A model generated the notes under the pieces. The model was not told where the DNA came from. It did not search any database and was given only the letters and a program-made list of their open reading frames with translations. A stretch of DNA of 30,358 bases, from positions 1 through 30,358 of the forward strand of contig JAIXMF010000153.1 of the NCBI GenBank assembly GCA_025201365.1. The letters are read 5' to 3'. A program made the position numbers and the translations under genes. This DNA is from Syncephalis plumigaleata (Eukaryota > Zoopagomycota > Zoopagomycetes > Zoopagales > Piptocephalidaceae). How positions within the stretch are numbered: position 1 is the stretch's first letter; the number at the start of each line of letters is the position of its first letter. Positions 8,860 to 21,000 of this stretch are shown one piece after another.

Positions 8860-10970
8860 ATGAATGCTGCAGCATCAACACAAGTTAGCCTAGCTAATGG
8901 CATATCAGCTGTGACATCTTCGGATGCTATGCCGGTCAATGGCACTACGGTTAATATGGCTGTGGTTACTGCCGCTGGTTCAGGTGCTGCACCACAGCCT
9001 GCCAAGTTTCACGAAAGTTGCCGTAATTTATATGTTGGCAACCTGGATCCACGTGTGACGGAATACACCTTGCAAGAGTTGTTCGCCGGTATTGGCCAAG
9101 TCATTATGATAAAAATTATCCCCGACAAAAATGTAAGCAATCGTTTAGTACTCCGCGAATATTCATGTTCGCACTCTAATACTAATCATTATTCTCTATT
9201 AGCATCCATATGGTCGTGGTAATTATGGTTTCGTCGAGTTTAATTCGCATCAAGCAGCCGAACAAGCCATGCAAATGCTTAATAATCGTAAATTATTTGA
9301 TTCGGTTAGTATAGCTAGTTAGCGAGGATGATGCTGCTGCTATCTAACACCTTAGTATTGATGAACTATTATTTATAGGAAATTCGTATTAGTTGGGCAT
9401 TAACGCCGTCTAACTTGCAAAAGGAAGATACAACTAGTGAGTATATCATGAACATCAATTAGTTGACAATACTAATAGCGCTAATCATAACTAGATCATT
9501 ATCAAATATTTATTGGTGATCTAAGTGCTGAAGTAACGGATCAACTATTGGCAAAATCATTCGGTGGTTTTGGTAGTCTTTCGTAAGTCATTCAGTAATA
9601 ATATACCAGTAGTTAGCGTATACTAATACATATATTATTAGAGAGGCTCGTGTTATGTGGGATCCAACTACTGGAAAATCGCGTGGTTATGGATTTGTCT
9701 CATTCCGATTGAAACCGGTAAGTTGACGATTACGCGTATTAGCATATTCCTTCTTTTTGTATTAATGTATGATATTATTATACAATATATAGGATGCCGA
9801 GAAGGCCATTAACGCGATGAATGGTAAGTAGTATTAGTAGCGATATAATATAACATTGTAGTAAATCGATGCTTATTATTATTACCATTCATTTATAGGA
9901 CAATGGCTAGGAAGTCGTACCATTCGTTGTAACTGGGCGAATCAAAAACCAAATGTTGTTAATCAAGGTAAGCTATTATTAACAGCGTAGCATTACAATT
10001 ATATATATCTCCTAGTAATATAGATGCATCTCGCTCACCTTACTTGTCTCTAGTTCATCATCCGCAACAGGCATACGATGAAGTGGTAATGCAGGCGCCC
10101 ACTCATAACTCCACCGTTATGTGGGCAACTTGCCATTCTTTACAACTCGTAAGTTGAATGATTTAACAGTCGATTAGCATCTATTAACGCGCTTCTCGCT
10201 AATAATACACGATCAACAATGCTACACTTTTTAGGCGAACATCTAATTGGTCATTTCCAACAATTCGGTAATATTCAAGAGATTAGAATGCAAGCGGAAC
10301 GTGGTTTTGCCTTTGTTCGAATGGAGACACACGAGGGTGCCGCCATGGCCATTACTCAATTACAAGGTGCCAATATTAACGGTCGTCCAGCCAGAGTACG
10401 TATAAATAAATAGAACAAGATGTCAGTAAAGAAACGAAGTTAACGCGTAGTATCCATTCATCGCATTAGTGTGCATGGGGTAAGGATCGAGCCGTTGACA
10501 TGGTGAACATATACGGACCCGGTTCTAATATGGCACCGCCACCACCACCACCTGTGGCTGCGGCCGCTCTTGGTCCACACGGCGGTCCGAGTCCATTCGC
10601 GTATGGCCCACCACCACCGAATGGTGGCTATCCACATCCTATGTTCCAGTCGCCGGGATTCTCTACGCCCATGACACCGGATCTATCGAATCCTGGTGCC
10701 ACTCCCGGACTAGCTGGTCCACCCGTGACAATGCAACCTATGGATCCGGTCATTGCTGCAGCAGCGGCAGCAGCCGGTCTAGCACCCGGTGGCTTTGCAG
10801 GTTATGATGCTTATGCTGCTGCTGCTGCTGCTGCCGCTTCCTATTATGGCGGTTATGGAGCACCACCAGGTAGTATGCCCTACATGCCATCAGGTGTTGG
10901 TGCCATTCCATTCGCTACCGGTCCACCCGACACGAAAGCTCAAATGAACGGACAACGAATCCCGCATTAG
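8860..10970 (+). CDS. PUB1: Pub1/TIA-1-type RNA-binding protein with three RRMs (one apparent frameshift)
   Basis: Ten exons: 8,860-9,132; 9,203-9,304; 9,379-9,436; 9,495-9,582; 9,642-9,717; 9,793-9,823; 9,899-9,967; 10,054-10,148; 10,235-10,395; 10,470-10,970. RRM1 has RNP2 NLYVGNL and RNP1 GRGNYGFVEF; RRM2 has QIFIGDL and SRGYGFVSF; RRM3 has RGFAFVRM followed by ARCAWGKDR. The C-terminus is rich in Pro, Gly and Ala (six Pro in a row, two Ala runs) and is probably disordered. Role in the family: binding U/AU-rich RNA to control mRNA stability, translation and stress granules. In exon 8 the frame slips at 10,116-10,120: the sequence has GTTATG where the RRM3 RNP2 (TVYVGNLPFF) needs one more base. 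The frame before (YDEVVMQAPTHNST) and after (VGNLPFFTT, then exon 9) is otherwise perfect, so about 484 residues are expected. Either a one-base sequencing error or a recent mutation. Confidence 0.9.
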
Positions 10971-11016
10971 AATTGATGTCGATGTCGTCGTAGCACAATG
11001 ATGCGCATTTCATTAT

Positions 11017-11022
11017 AATAAA
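11017..11022 (+). terminator. Poly(A) signal of the Pub1-like gene
   Basis: AATAAA lies 47 bp after the stop and before the convergent DCN1 3' end. Confidence 0.6.
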
Positions 11023-11138
11023 ATAGCATGTCAATGATTACATACATATACATATACATGTGATAGTGTTTACTACTAATGAAGTATAAAACAGTATCCG
11101 AATGAATAATTATATGAAAAACAAATAGTTTCCGTTTA

Positions 11139-12483
11139 TTAAGCAGTTGATCCTCGACGATAATACTCGACGAACTATGATCAGGTATGTTAACATTAAT
11201 ATACATTAGATTCATGATATCCATTCAAAACAACAATTTACCTCATCAATAAGTGGTGGCCATGCATCTATACATTGAGATAAGTAAAGAAACAAGTAAT
11301 CTATATTAATCATAGTAGTTACTTACCATTCATATCGTAGTTGGATAGATCCTCATTGATACCATTGATAAATTCAAGCAACTATTACATCATTTACTAT
11401 TATTACTAACACTGCTACAACTATAGTTCTATAGACACCGTTTATCTTACCATATTCCATGTATCCTTTGGAATAGCTCTACCGTGTTCCTCTTGCAAGA
11501 ACTTAAACCATAGATTGAGTTTATCAAATCTACCCGTCAGTAATAGTTCCCATAGTGGTAGTGCCATCTCCAATGCTTAATCAATGCTAGTTGGTTAATC
11601 ATCTCATTTGCGATAGGATTCATTGTAGTCGAGTGTACTTACGTAACACGCGTTGAGATGGTGCCAAAGCAAATACGAATGTGTACTCGTAGATCTTCTT
11701 AAAACTAGTAGGATTCTCGAGTTCTCTTCTGAGTTGCGGTAAAGCATCCTTCATCTTATCTATTGAATCACATCTAATAGGATCATTAAAGTAGACAAAT
11801 TAATCGCTAGTATACGTATGCATAGAGTTACTTACCCTAGTTCACGCCAACCATTAATGAACTCCTGACGAGGGAATTCGCACATCTTTGCCTTCAAGTG
11901 AGTAGCAATCACTAACATGAGAACATCATCGGGTTTTACGTTCAGATCGGCACAGTATCGTTCTGTGCCTTCTACGAGGATCTTATTTGGTTCATCAGCA
12001 TCTATGAACAATAATGATGAGACATGATCAATATATTATTATTCACTCGTTTATCTATCTAGTTAGCTAGTTAGCTATCTACCTTTATACTGGTCAAATA
12101 CTTGTTGTAATCGAGATTCAACAAAGTTACCAGAAGACGTTCTAGCACTGGCTGTTACTCCCTGTTGACTATGCTGAGAAAAGTAGTTCTCGGCAGCTGC
12201 ATCCAGATTCCAATTACTTGCTTTTAGTAAATTAGTAGCTACGGATTCACTATATTATCAAGTATGATCAGTTCAGGAAGTATGAGTATATTGTTTACAA
12301 TAGCCTATACTAGTGAATATATTATGTATATCTGTATACACGTACACAAGCGTGTTTGTCTACTCACCTGCACGATGTAAACGACATCAATTGCCGTATC
12401 TTCTCCTTTTGTATCTTGTTCTTTCCAAACTAAATCAAAATGATCAGATAGATTACGATAACGCTTTATTCAAGTCATACCAT
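11139..12483 (-). CDS. DCN1: DCN1-like cullin neddylation factor (UBA plus PONY domain)
   Basis: Nine coding exons: 12,481-12,483 (ATG only); 12,368-12,429; 12,083-12,249; 11,836-12,001; 11,643-11,773; 11,451-11,575; 11,327-11,381; 11,242-11,267; 11,139-11,174. They total 771 nt, 256 residues, close to human DCUN1D1 (259). The N-terminal UBA-like part reads QKEKIRQLMSFTSCSES then ASNWNLDAAAENYF. The potentiating-neddylation domain has EPNKILVEGTERYCADL, EFPRQEFINGWRELGCDS, and LPLWELLLTGRF then LWFKFL, IPKDTWNM, NEDLSNYD, and ends DAWPPLIDEFVEYYRR. Role: scaffold-type E3 that promotes Nedd8 transfer from Ubc12 to cullins. The first intron (12,430-12,480) falls directly after the ATG. An AATAAA on the minus strand overlaps the stop codon (11,135-11,140). 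It is divergent from the VPS38 gene, which starts about 400 bp away. Confidence 0.93.
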
Positions 12484-12886
12484 CTTAGTGGAATAGGTAT
12501 TGATGATAATAGTGTCACTGTAATAAACGATAAAGAAACAAGTAGACGCGATAAGTAAATAGTAGTAATAGTAATAAACGAGTAGAACACGTATGTATAC
12601 GCGTACCTATACACACACACTCGTACATAAACACACGCACACACAGACACAAAGGAATAGTAAGAGATATGCCACTAACAGATGCACTTCTGCTATGAAT
12701 ATGATTGGAAGCAAGAGGAGAGTAACGAGTTGAATAGAAAGTGCAAAAGGATAGAACAATCATGTGATGTAATACTAAAATATTAATAGACTTTATTAAA
12801 TTGTGAATGCAATCATTCTATCTACTACAACTAGTGCTTTTGTTGTTTCTGTTATATATTATTCCATATATCTTTCTTACAATTCC
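12484..12886. other. Divergent promoter region DCN1 / VPS38
   Basis: About 400 bp between two divergent starts. It contains a (CA)n-type run at 12,608-12,650 and otherwise AT-rich sequence. No gene seen. Confidence 0.55.
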
Positions 12887-15403
12887 ATGAAGGTAAACTC
12901 ATCCAGTAGTTAACAATAACAAGAAGCGAATACTAATGAATAGGAGTGTATGTGTATGTATATTGACTGCACTAATAGCTCTGTACCAATAATCTACTAT
13001 CAATATCTGTTCGTGGACTGGAACGGTCTATTGGTGGTCATCTACCATTGAAGGAAAACTCTTCAGGCAAGTCAGTTAATATTAAACTAGACAACGATTA
13101 GTAAAGCGGGGCCTATCTATTAACTGAACGGACACAACTTCATAATGACTGATATGTATATATGTATATCTGTATGTATATAGACAAACTTTTTGACCGT
13201 TCTAGTCATACAACACGACAGTTGAATGCAAATAGTATTCCAGATACAGTATGCTCATTACATGCTACATCCAATGGTTTGTATATCTATCTATCTATCT
13301 ATTATCTATTATCCCAATAATCAATACTAGGTTACTAATCATCGCTCATATAGCATCGCCATTCTTTGTTAGTGATGTTATTTCAGCATCTCTAGTAAGT
13401 TGTTGTTGTAGTAGTACTAATCAATAGTTCACTACTATATCCTTGACAACCACTATTATTAACCAACATTAATAGAATCCGATGTTTCCTGTACAAATCA
13501 ATTGTGAAAAAGTGGATTCTGCAGTATCACCGCAGGAGCGTATTAGTGTTTGTCATCATTATCATATCCTTGATCGTGTATGAGTATACTCATTAGTAAT
13601 ATTGATTATTCCTTAACAGAGGAACACAAATGATAGTGCGTATTTGGCAGGTAGATTCACTTGATAAATCTGTAAATCTACTACTTGAATGGGATGTTGA
13701 TCTACGAGGAATGCAATCCATGGGTAGTCAAGTAAGTGAATAATACAATGAATGAATACGATATGATACGACTAATTATACTAGTTGAGCTATCTAGATA
13801 AAGATCTAGACAAGGAAACCATATTATTTGAATTCAAAGATGGCTACTATACATCACCGGATATTCTAGATGCCATTGTTAGTATAAGAGGATGTCATTA
13901 TGAATGGAGTGACTAATCTATAGTAAATCTTATATTATAGACAATGCCACCTAAATTGAATGAACCTATTACGGTAATTACTACTAGTAATATTAGTATT
14001 GTAATTAACATTTGTAATGATTGTCTAATATCAATAGCTCTATAATACTTACGACTTTCGTCAAGTGATAAAGTTAGTTACATTATTGATTCATTCTATG
14101 TATACACAATTACTAATTACTATTTACTTGTAGACTAGTAGAAATGCATCGTAAAGTGATTGAACTATACAAGGGAACTCAATTATTGACTCAACAAATA
14201 GCCGATCATATTAAGCGTAATGAAGCATTAATGCGTATGGTAAGTTGTGATACACAAATGAACCATACAAGTAATTGATATTGTCATTCAACTGATACTT
14301 GTAATCAATTCATTAGAAACGAACAATAGGAGAAAGGAGGAATAATATTAACAAGTTGAAAGAACAATTACTAGCGTGTAACATGCAAATAATATCAGGT
14401 ATGTATTCTATAATGAATATGATTCAAGAGGTGATTATTAACAGCTGTTTTCTTATAGAGAAAATGCGACTAGATAACTTTCAAGAGCGTATTAATATAA
14501 AACGCGGTATAGTTAAGGAGCATTGTAAACGATTGCATGATGCAGTTCTAGCCACTGAGACATTAGAGCAAGAACTGAATACAACACGGTAAGTGATGAT
14601 TCACCTTGGATAGATAGCTATTATTGTAACCCTACTATTATTACTGATATCATGCTTAGTGAATTACTATACTCGATGAATGAACAAGTAGACAAGGTAC
14701 AACAGGAGCGAATTACTTCACTAGCCGATCTTTATCCCATAAGCCATGTAAGTGGTGATATAGCATGCCATCAATAGAATATTCTATTCATTGTATGATA
14801 TACTTGTTAGGCAAACACCATTAACAATGCATACACCATACGTGATATTCACTTGCCTAGTGCAGATCATAAAGGTACATGACAATAGTAATGATGATGT
14901 ATAATGTATTGTTGAATACTAACTCGTATACACACATGTAGGCTTCCATTCCGAGGATGTAGCCACTGCATTAGGATATACGTGTCATCTAGTTGAAATG
15001 ATATCCTACTACTTACGAGTACCGCTTATTTATCCAATGATAGCCATGTCATCACGCGCCTATATCATTAATCCATTGGCACCTGATGTTGATCAAGCCA
15101 TGTAAGAAGTCACATATGCGTGGATATGCACATTTATTATATGAATTAACACAATGATATGATCCTATGTGTAGATATCCACTTTATGGTAAAGGACAAG
15201 ATGCAGCTCGACTAAAGTATGGTGTATTTCTACTTAACATGAATATTCAACAGGTAATTAATTATTGCCAGATGTATATGATACATATACTAACAAGTAA
15301 TCATGTATAGCTTATGACATCGCAACATTTGAATGCTAAGCGTCCCCGTGATACATTACTTAATATACTTACACTATTATGGAAGACATCGGGTGAATAC
15401 TAG
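12887..15403 (+). CDS. VPS38: Vps38/UVRAG-like subunit of the class III PI3-kinase complex II
   Basis: Seventeen exons: 12,887-12,892 (tentative), 12,979-13,066, 13,184-13,276, 13,354-13,394, 13,476-13,575, 13,622-13,731, 13,785-13,877, 13,941-13,973, 14,038-14,072, 14,134-14,239, 14,317-14,398, 14,459-14,588, 14,660-14,747, 14,811-14,874, 14,942-15,101, 15,175-15,253, 15,311-15,403; 466 residues. The N-terminus has LLSISVRGLERS, like the LKSI-type start of UVRAG, then a C2-like region (MIVRIWQVD, VNLLLEWDVDLRG, ILFEFKDGYYTSPD), a charged coiled coil (about residues 205-335), and the conserved BARA-type end with SSRAYIINPLAPD, YPLYGKGQDAARLKYGVFLL and RPRDTLLNILTLL. Role: with Vps34, Vps15 and Vps30/Beclin in endosomal sorting and autophagy. 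The second intron (13,067-13,183) begins GCAAGT, a GC-AG intron. The intron at 14,399-14,458 is 60 nt with no in-frame stop. The two-codon first exon is the least certain part. Confidence 0.86.
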
Positions 15404-15459
15404 AGAGAAAGAGAAAGGAATAGAAAGGAATAGGGGAATGTGCGACCATTCTGTTGTAT

Positions 15460-15465
15460 AATAAA
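15460..15465 (+). terminator. Poly(A) signal of VPS38
   Basis: AATAAA lies 57 bp after the VPS38 stop and about 95 bp before the next start codon. Confidence 0.6.
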
Positions 15466-15558
15466 ATGTTTGTGTGTTAATCATTCTAGTTAATGGAGGT
15501 AAAAAGTGAACATACCAAAAACTTCTATTTCTTTTTTTCCAATATACACTCATACACT

Positions 15559-17733
15559 ATGTGGAATTCAAGAGACGATGACGACGACGAATATGCAGAG
15601 GATTACTATCTCAAAGAAGAGGAAGACTACAATGACTCGTTAGATGAGTGAGTATTATCATACTAATACAATAGTGTCATCGAATACTTATACACCTAAT
15701 AATTATAGTAATGGACTAGCGATAAAGGAGGAGAACGACGATGACAATGATAGTGAGGCAGAAACAGCACTATTAAGTCATGTACATTATGCTCCCCTTA
15801 AAATTATTGCTGCTGCCATTGAAGCATCGGTGAATACAAGTGAAGTGACTAGTACAAGTGTATCTACAGGCGTAAAGAGAGAAGAGCAGCCACTATTACA
15901 TAATGATGTAGCAACATCACTAGATATGAATGATGACACAAAAGTGAAATCAGATGAAGATATTGTTAGTGAGAAATCAGAAGATAGTGATGAGGATACG
16001 AAATACACGATAGCTACACCAACAACGATTAAGAAAGAAGAAAGTGATGATGATGATGATTCACGATATAGTATGACAACATCCTCGACTACACGAAAGA
16101 TCAATGCAACAAATTATCTAGACAAGATAAAAGTTGAAAAGAAAGAGAGCGACATTATGGATAATAAGAGTGACAGTGATAGTGAAAGTGATAATGAGGA
16201 TAATCATGAGACGACATTAACTACGAATATATCTACACCTACAACGAATGAAGACAACATTACTGAATCATCGGATTATGCAAGTATGACTGTTGCATTG
16301 CCATCGATGAATGAGGCAACTTCATTATTACAAGTGATACATCTTGTTCAAACTCAAGTTGATTCTAATGAAAGTGAGGATACGGAACAAAATAGCAATT
16401 TCGATCATTTAAACGATAAAGCATTCTCGGTTAGTATTTGTAAACTATTAGATAATGAGTATTAATATAGGTGATTAGGTAATACCGCGTTACTTTCAAG
16501 AAAAAGGACAAGAGACGCGTACCTGTCAATTATGTAATAAAGTGGGACATTTACGACGTGATTGTCCTCAAAATAAGGTAAGTATGATAGCATGCGTATT
16601 CATCATATTAATAATTACTCATGTATTCTATTCTATTGATTGTAGCCACAATGTTCAATATGTGGTGAATATGATCATTTAGCGCGTGAATGTAAATTCA
16701 ATGGAGTCGTATGCTTTCGATGTAATGAACCAGGACATGTGTCCAGGGTAATGTTTAGTTATTTATTATTGTTGTTGTATATGTATTAATATCAGTATGT
16801 ATATATATGTATGTATATTAGGATTGTCGAGCATCAATGGAACAAATAAGACGTCGTTGTGAACGATGTGGTTCAAGTAATCATAAGACAACGGTAAGTG
16901 AATCTACATTTGCTTGTTTATTCATTCATTAATAATGTTTTTGCTTATTCTAATAGACTTGTCCAACCTTTTGGCGTTCTTATAAATATGTAAAAGTAAA
17001 TTCATCATCTACTAAGGTAAGTTATTAATATCATTGTAATAATAATAATAACTTGTATATTAACATACATATAGATGCCTAAAGTAATCTATTGTTATAA
17101 TTGTGGTGATCAAGGCCATTTCGGTGATGTAAGTCATTATTACAATCAATGATAGTCTAGTATTACTCACTCATTAATCAAATGAGTAGAATTGTGATCT
17201 GCCACGTCCTCGTCGAACACGCGTGGAATCATCCGCGTTCAATTATCATTTACCATCACCTGATCATAAACGAGCTCGTACAGATACACATCGACGAGCT
17301 TACTCGTCTAAATCATCATCATCGAATACACCAGCTGCATCTAGATCATCTCGTCGATATGGTGCATCATCTACTACTACACATCAACATCAACAACATC
17401 AACATCATCATATACCATCAACTAATAATGATCGAATGGGTGGCTATATCGGTGGTAGTGCTAATCGACGTGCTATGGCATTTAATAATCCTGTACCGCC
17501 CCCATGGCATCCTGCTTCTCGATTGAATCCACATAGTTACGCGGCTAATCCTAATGTAAGTTATAAGGGATACTGACTATATCATAGAACTCACTCATAA
17601 TGTATTTATATAATAGTGGGCATTACATCAACAACAACAACAGCAGCAGCAACAATATCAACAATATCAACAACAACAGTATCAACAGTATCAACGATCA
17701 TATCAAAATGATAGAAATAATTATTATCGATAA
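15559..17733 (+). CDS. AIR1: AIR1/2-like zinc-knuckle protein (TRAMP complex)
   Basis: Nine exons: 15,559-15,647; 15,709-16,429; 16,479-16,577; 16,646-16,747; 16,822-16,893; 16,957-17,016; 17,075-17,128; 17,190-17,555; 17,617-17,733; 559 residues. The N-terminal half is acidic and Ser-rich with IKEE/VKRE/IKKEE motifs of sumoylation type. Then five CCHC knuckles: CQLCNKVGHLRRDC, CSICGEYDHLAREC, CFRCNEPGHVSRDC, CERCGSSNHKTTTC and CYNCGDQGHFGDNC. FWRSY after knuckle 4 corresponds to the WRxY motif of yeast Air proteins. Role: RNA-binding subunit that joins the Trf4/5 poly(A) polymerase and Mtr4 in nuclear RNA surveillance. A basic, Ser/His-rich tail follows and ends in a Gln/Tyr-repeat segment. 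Reading through the last intron (GTAAGT at 17,556) would instead end the protein after VSYKGY. Introns, five knuckles and the WRxY motif argue against a transposon-derived Gag-like gene. Confidence 0.88.
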
Positions 17734-18038
17734 TAAAATGAATAAGGTAGATTTATTATTATACCATTCATTCATTTATTCAACATCATAGATTACATTG
17801 TCTATTTCATAGTTACTCAATCATTCAATTATAGTCCATTTTGCAAAGGATGTCTGTTTATATTATAGGCAACAACAAAAAAGAGAAAAGAAAAGAAAAA
17901 GAGAACGCTAGAGGAGTATATAGCCACAAATGCTAATAACAATAAAAATACTTGAGAAAATAACAACAGATATACACTAATGTATAGGAAAGTATTATAG
18001 CAAAGGTTAACTACTAATAGTAGTAGTAATAGTAGTAG
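17734..18038. other. Convergent 3' intergenic region
   Basis: About 305 bp between the AIR-like stop and the stop of the gene on the opposite strand. It contains an A/G-rich stretch (17,877-17,907), several TAG/GTA repeats (18,012-18,040) and AT-rich sequence. No gene seen. Confidence 0.55.
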
Positions 18039-21000
18039 TTAATGTACCATATCTGGATTGATAAAGGCTATATTGGAAATAATAGATGAATTAGTTAATT
18101 TAGTATCAATTACAGTCATCTCAGTACTTACTATTGAACATCTCGGCAATCTGCTCACCCATATCAAGTGTCCAAATATCATCATGATTAGCTGTCTTGT
18201 TATCAATAGTCTTCATTGATTCAAATGGTTCTTTCTTGTTTATAAACGATGTATCCATACTTGTATTTGATGATACATTGCTTGATGCAATTGTTGTCGT
18301 GGTTGCACTCGTTGCAGACACACTTGATATCCATGGATCGGAACATGTCATCATGGAGGTAGAGGATGTGGCTGTTATACTTGTATCCGTACTAGTCATG
18401 GCAAGTGGTACTAGACATTGTGTGCTTGCTAATATGGCTAATGGATCTTTCTCATTGTCTAGCCAATTTAGTAATTCCACTTGACTAGATGGATCAGACC
18501 ATTCATCAGATGTATCGGTCGTTGTGGGCCATGTATCATCACTGCCTGGACTCTTTACATTATGGAATTGATCTGATGATGATGACAATAAAGGATCATG
18601 CTTCAAGTGAAGTGCCAATGGTGACAGTGTATGTGCATCAATAGTGGGACTAATGTTACTTGAATCGATATATGGTACATGACCGTGATGTTGATGCAAT
18701 GAATACAAGTTGTCGTGTTCATGATCATCTTCACTTTCATCACCTTCATAGAAGATGGCTGCTTCATCATCGGAGATACTATCGGTAAATGATGTATTTG
18801 TATCACTTGCTATCTCATCGTCATCATAGTCGTTTACCGGTGTATCTTCTTCATTGTATATAAGACGTGTCTCCTCTATGGTAGATAGCCAGGACACTTT
18901 CTTTGAATGAGCCATCATCTGACTGAGCTGAGAATGGCATCTATTGCCGGTGGACGTGTGATAGTTGATTTTTGATAATCTATCATTGTATATGGAGTGT
19001 GCCATGTCAGAAGAGGTAAATGATAATGACTGAGGAGGAGGAGGTAAAGGAACATGGTGAGTCGATGATAAACCATGGTTTTTTACAACGCGATGCAACT
19101 CTTTCAAATGCTTCTCGTATTCCCTGACTCGTTTCTTTGTCGGGCGAGATGCGTCGTGTAGTGCGGTTATTTGCTTTTCTGTCAAAGAGATCTCACATAA
19201 AGGACAAGTGTATTGTGTGGGGTATGATCGGCCTAGTCCCCATATACAGTCGACATGCGCGTACATTTGACATTTCGGACATCGTATAGCCTCGGTCTTG
19301 TGCTGTAGCATGGGTTGCTTCAAATGACAGGCGGCTGTATCCGTCTCACGAATCATACAAGGACAACGGAATTGATCGTTCCTTAGATTGGCCATTTTGA
19401 TATCTACCGCCTATACGTACATGTATTATACATCTATTCGTTTACTACTTATTGTTATTATGATACTTACCAATGCTTTAACCTCACAATGCCTCCAGTG
19501 TATTGTACAGCCCTGAGTCCCCTTACAACTCTTACGACAATACCGACACAGTATAATATCTAATTGATGGCAAGAGTGTTAATTGAATACACAATCATTA
19601 CATGTATAATTAATAATTACTACTTACTAGGTGTATGTGAAATGGACGGGATCAGTCGAGGTAAAGGTTTTCTGTTGGTGTACTGTCCATTGATGTCAGC
19701 AGTCATGCTCGGTGCTACCATTGTTCGTGCATCGTGTAACTTTGGCAGTAATGGCGGTGGTAGTGCAGGTAATGAACGCGATTTATTCTTGCCATTGGAT
19801 CGGTTGGCCAGATCGAATTCGGAAGCACCAGTTACTAATACGGCACGTACACGCGTTGCTTGACACATCTTCCTACTCGGTGTAGAACGGATGGCTACAT
19901 AAGGCTTAGCGGTCGTATTACGCGATTTGATCGAATGATCTCGTTGAGGAATGGATACCACCGGTGTATATGATGTATTAGCATGGTCATACCTTTCGGT
20001 AGTATTCATTGTGGATGACTTTGACGGTGAGCGTAAATTGTCTAGGTCGTGCTTACTAGGTTTCTTGACATTGCTACTCGACACTGATGATCCTACTTTT
20101 GATATGTTCATGTTCTATAATAGAGACAAGTTAATACTGTAATGTTATACGCTATTGTAACTATAACTTACCAGCAATGTGTTTTGACGCTTTAATGATA
20201 GTTTAGTACGTGCCGGTGATGGTGTATGGGGTGTACGTATCGATGATGCCATACGTCTATTTGTGATATTGCTCGTTTCCGTATCAGTATCTGTGGCATC
20301 ACTATCCCATAACGTGGACGGATCAATGGCTGAAGATCGGGGAATGTTGGCGCGCTTTCTTTTACTACTACTACTATTGCTATTACCGCTAAACTGACTC
20401 GATTGTTCCAATGGCCGCTTCTTACTAACAACTAATACTCCCGACAATTTGGTTGGTGTTGTATGTTGCAACTCTTTAATTGCCGTTGATATTAAGATGG
20501 GACCATTAGCGATGAACTCACCAACCACTGGCCCACCAATCACGGGAAACTGCTCTGTACTCGCGTTGATACCCAAGTAGATATGATTGGCAGGTTGACT
20601 AGTGAATGGCGTGCACTGTCGCTGATTATCAATGCGGGATGGCGTGTTAGTAGATCGACGATCAGACGATGGCGATGAAGAAGGCGGATCCAATGATGAT
20701 GACGGAGTTAGAAGGGGCGGTTTCTTTTTAGTGGTCCGCCTCTTTGTCGAGGATATCGGCGATGACATTGGCGAGGCAATCCGAGCATTACTATTGTTGT
20801 CCTTGGGTGGTGTTTGCATCAATGGTTGTCGATAGGCACTACTTGTGCTAGCAGGCAGCAAAGCAGTTGAGATAATGTTCTCTTTATTGCTATTGCCTAG
20901 AGGAGCCCGCTGACTAGCATTGGCTTTCTGTAGTATGCTATACACGTGCCATAAGAAAACAAAATACAGGCGATACAATAATGGTGTACTTACTTTTGCA

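Noticed and set aside
14356-14592. Single 78-codon open frame as a separate small gene
   Set aside because: It is two VPS38 exons plus a frame-neutral intron between them.
17182-17526. His/Ile-rich 114-codon open frame on the plus strand
   Set aside because: A frame-shifted shadow of AIR exon 8.
15559-17733. CCHC zinc knuckles as part of a transposon Gag-like gene
   Set aside because: Five knuckles, eight introns, the WRxY motif and an acidic N-terminus match the host AIR family; no neighbouring polymerase or terminal repeats.
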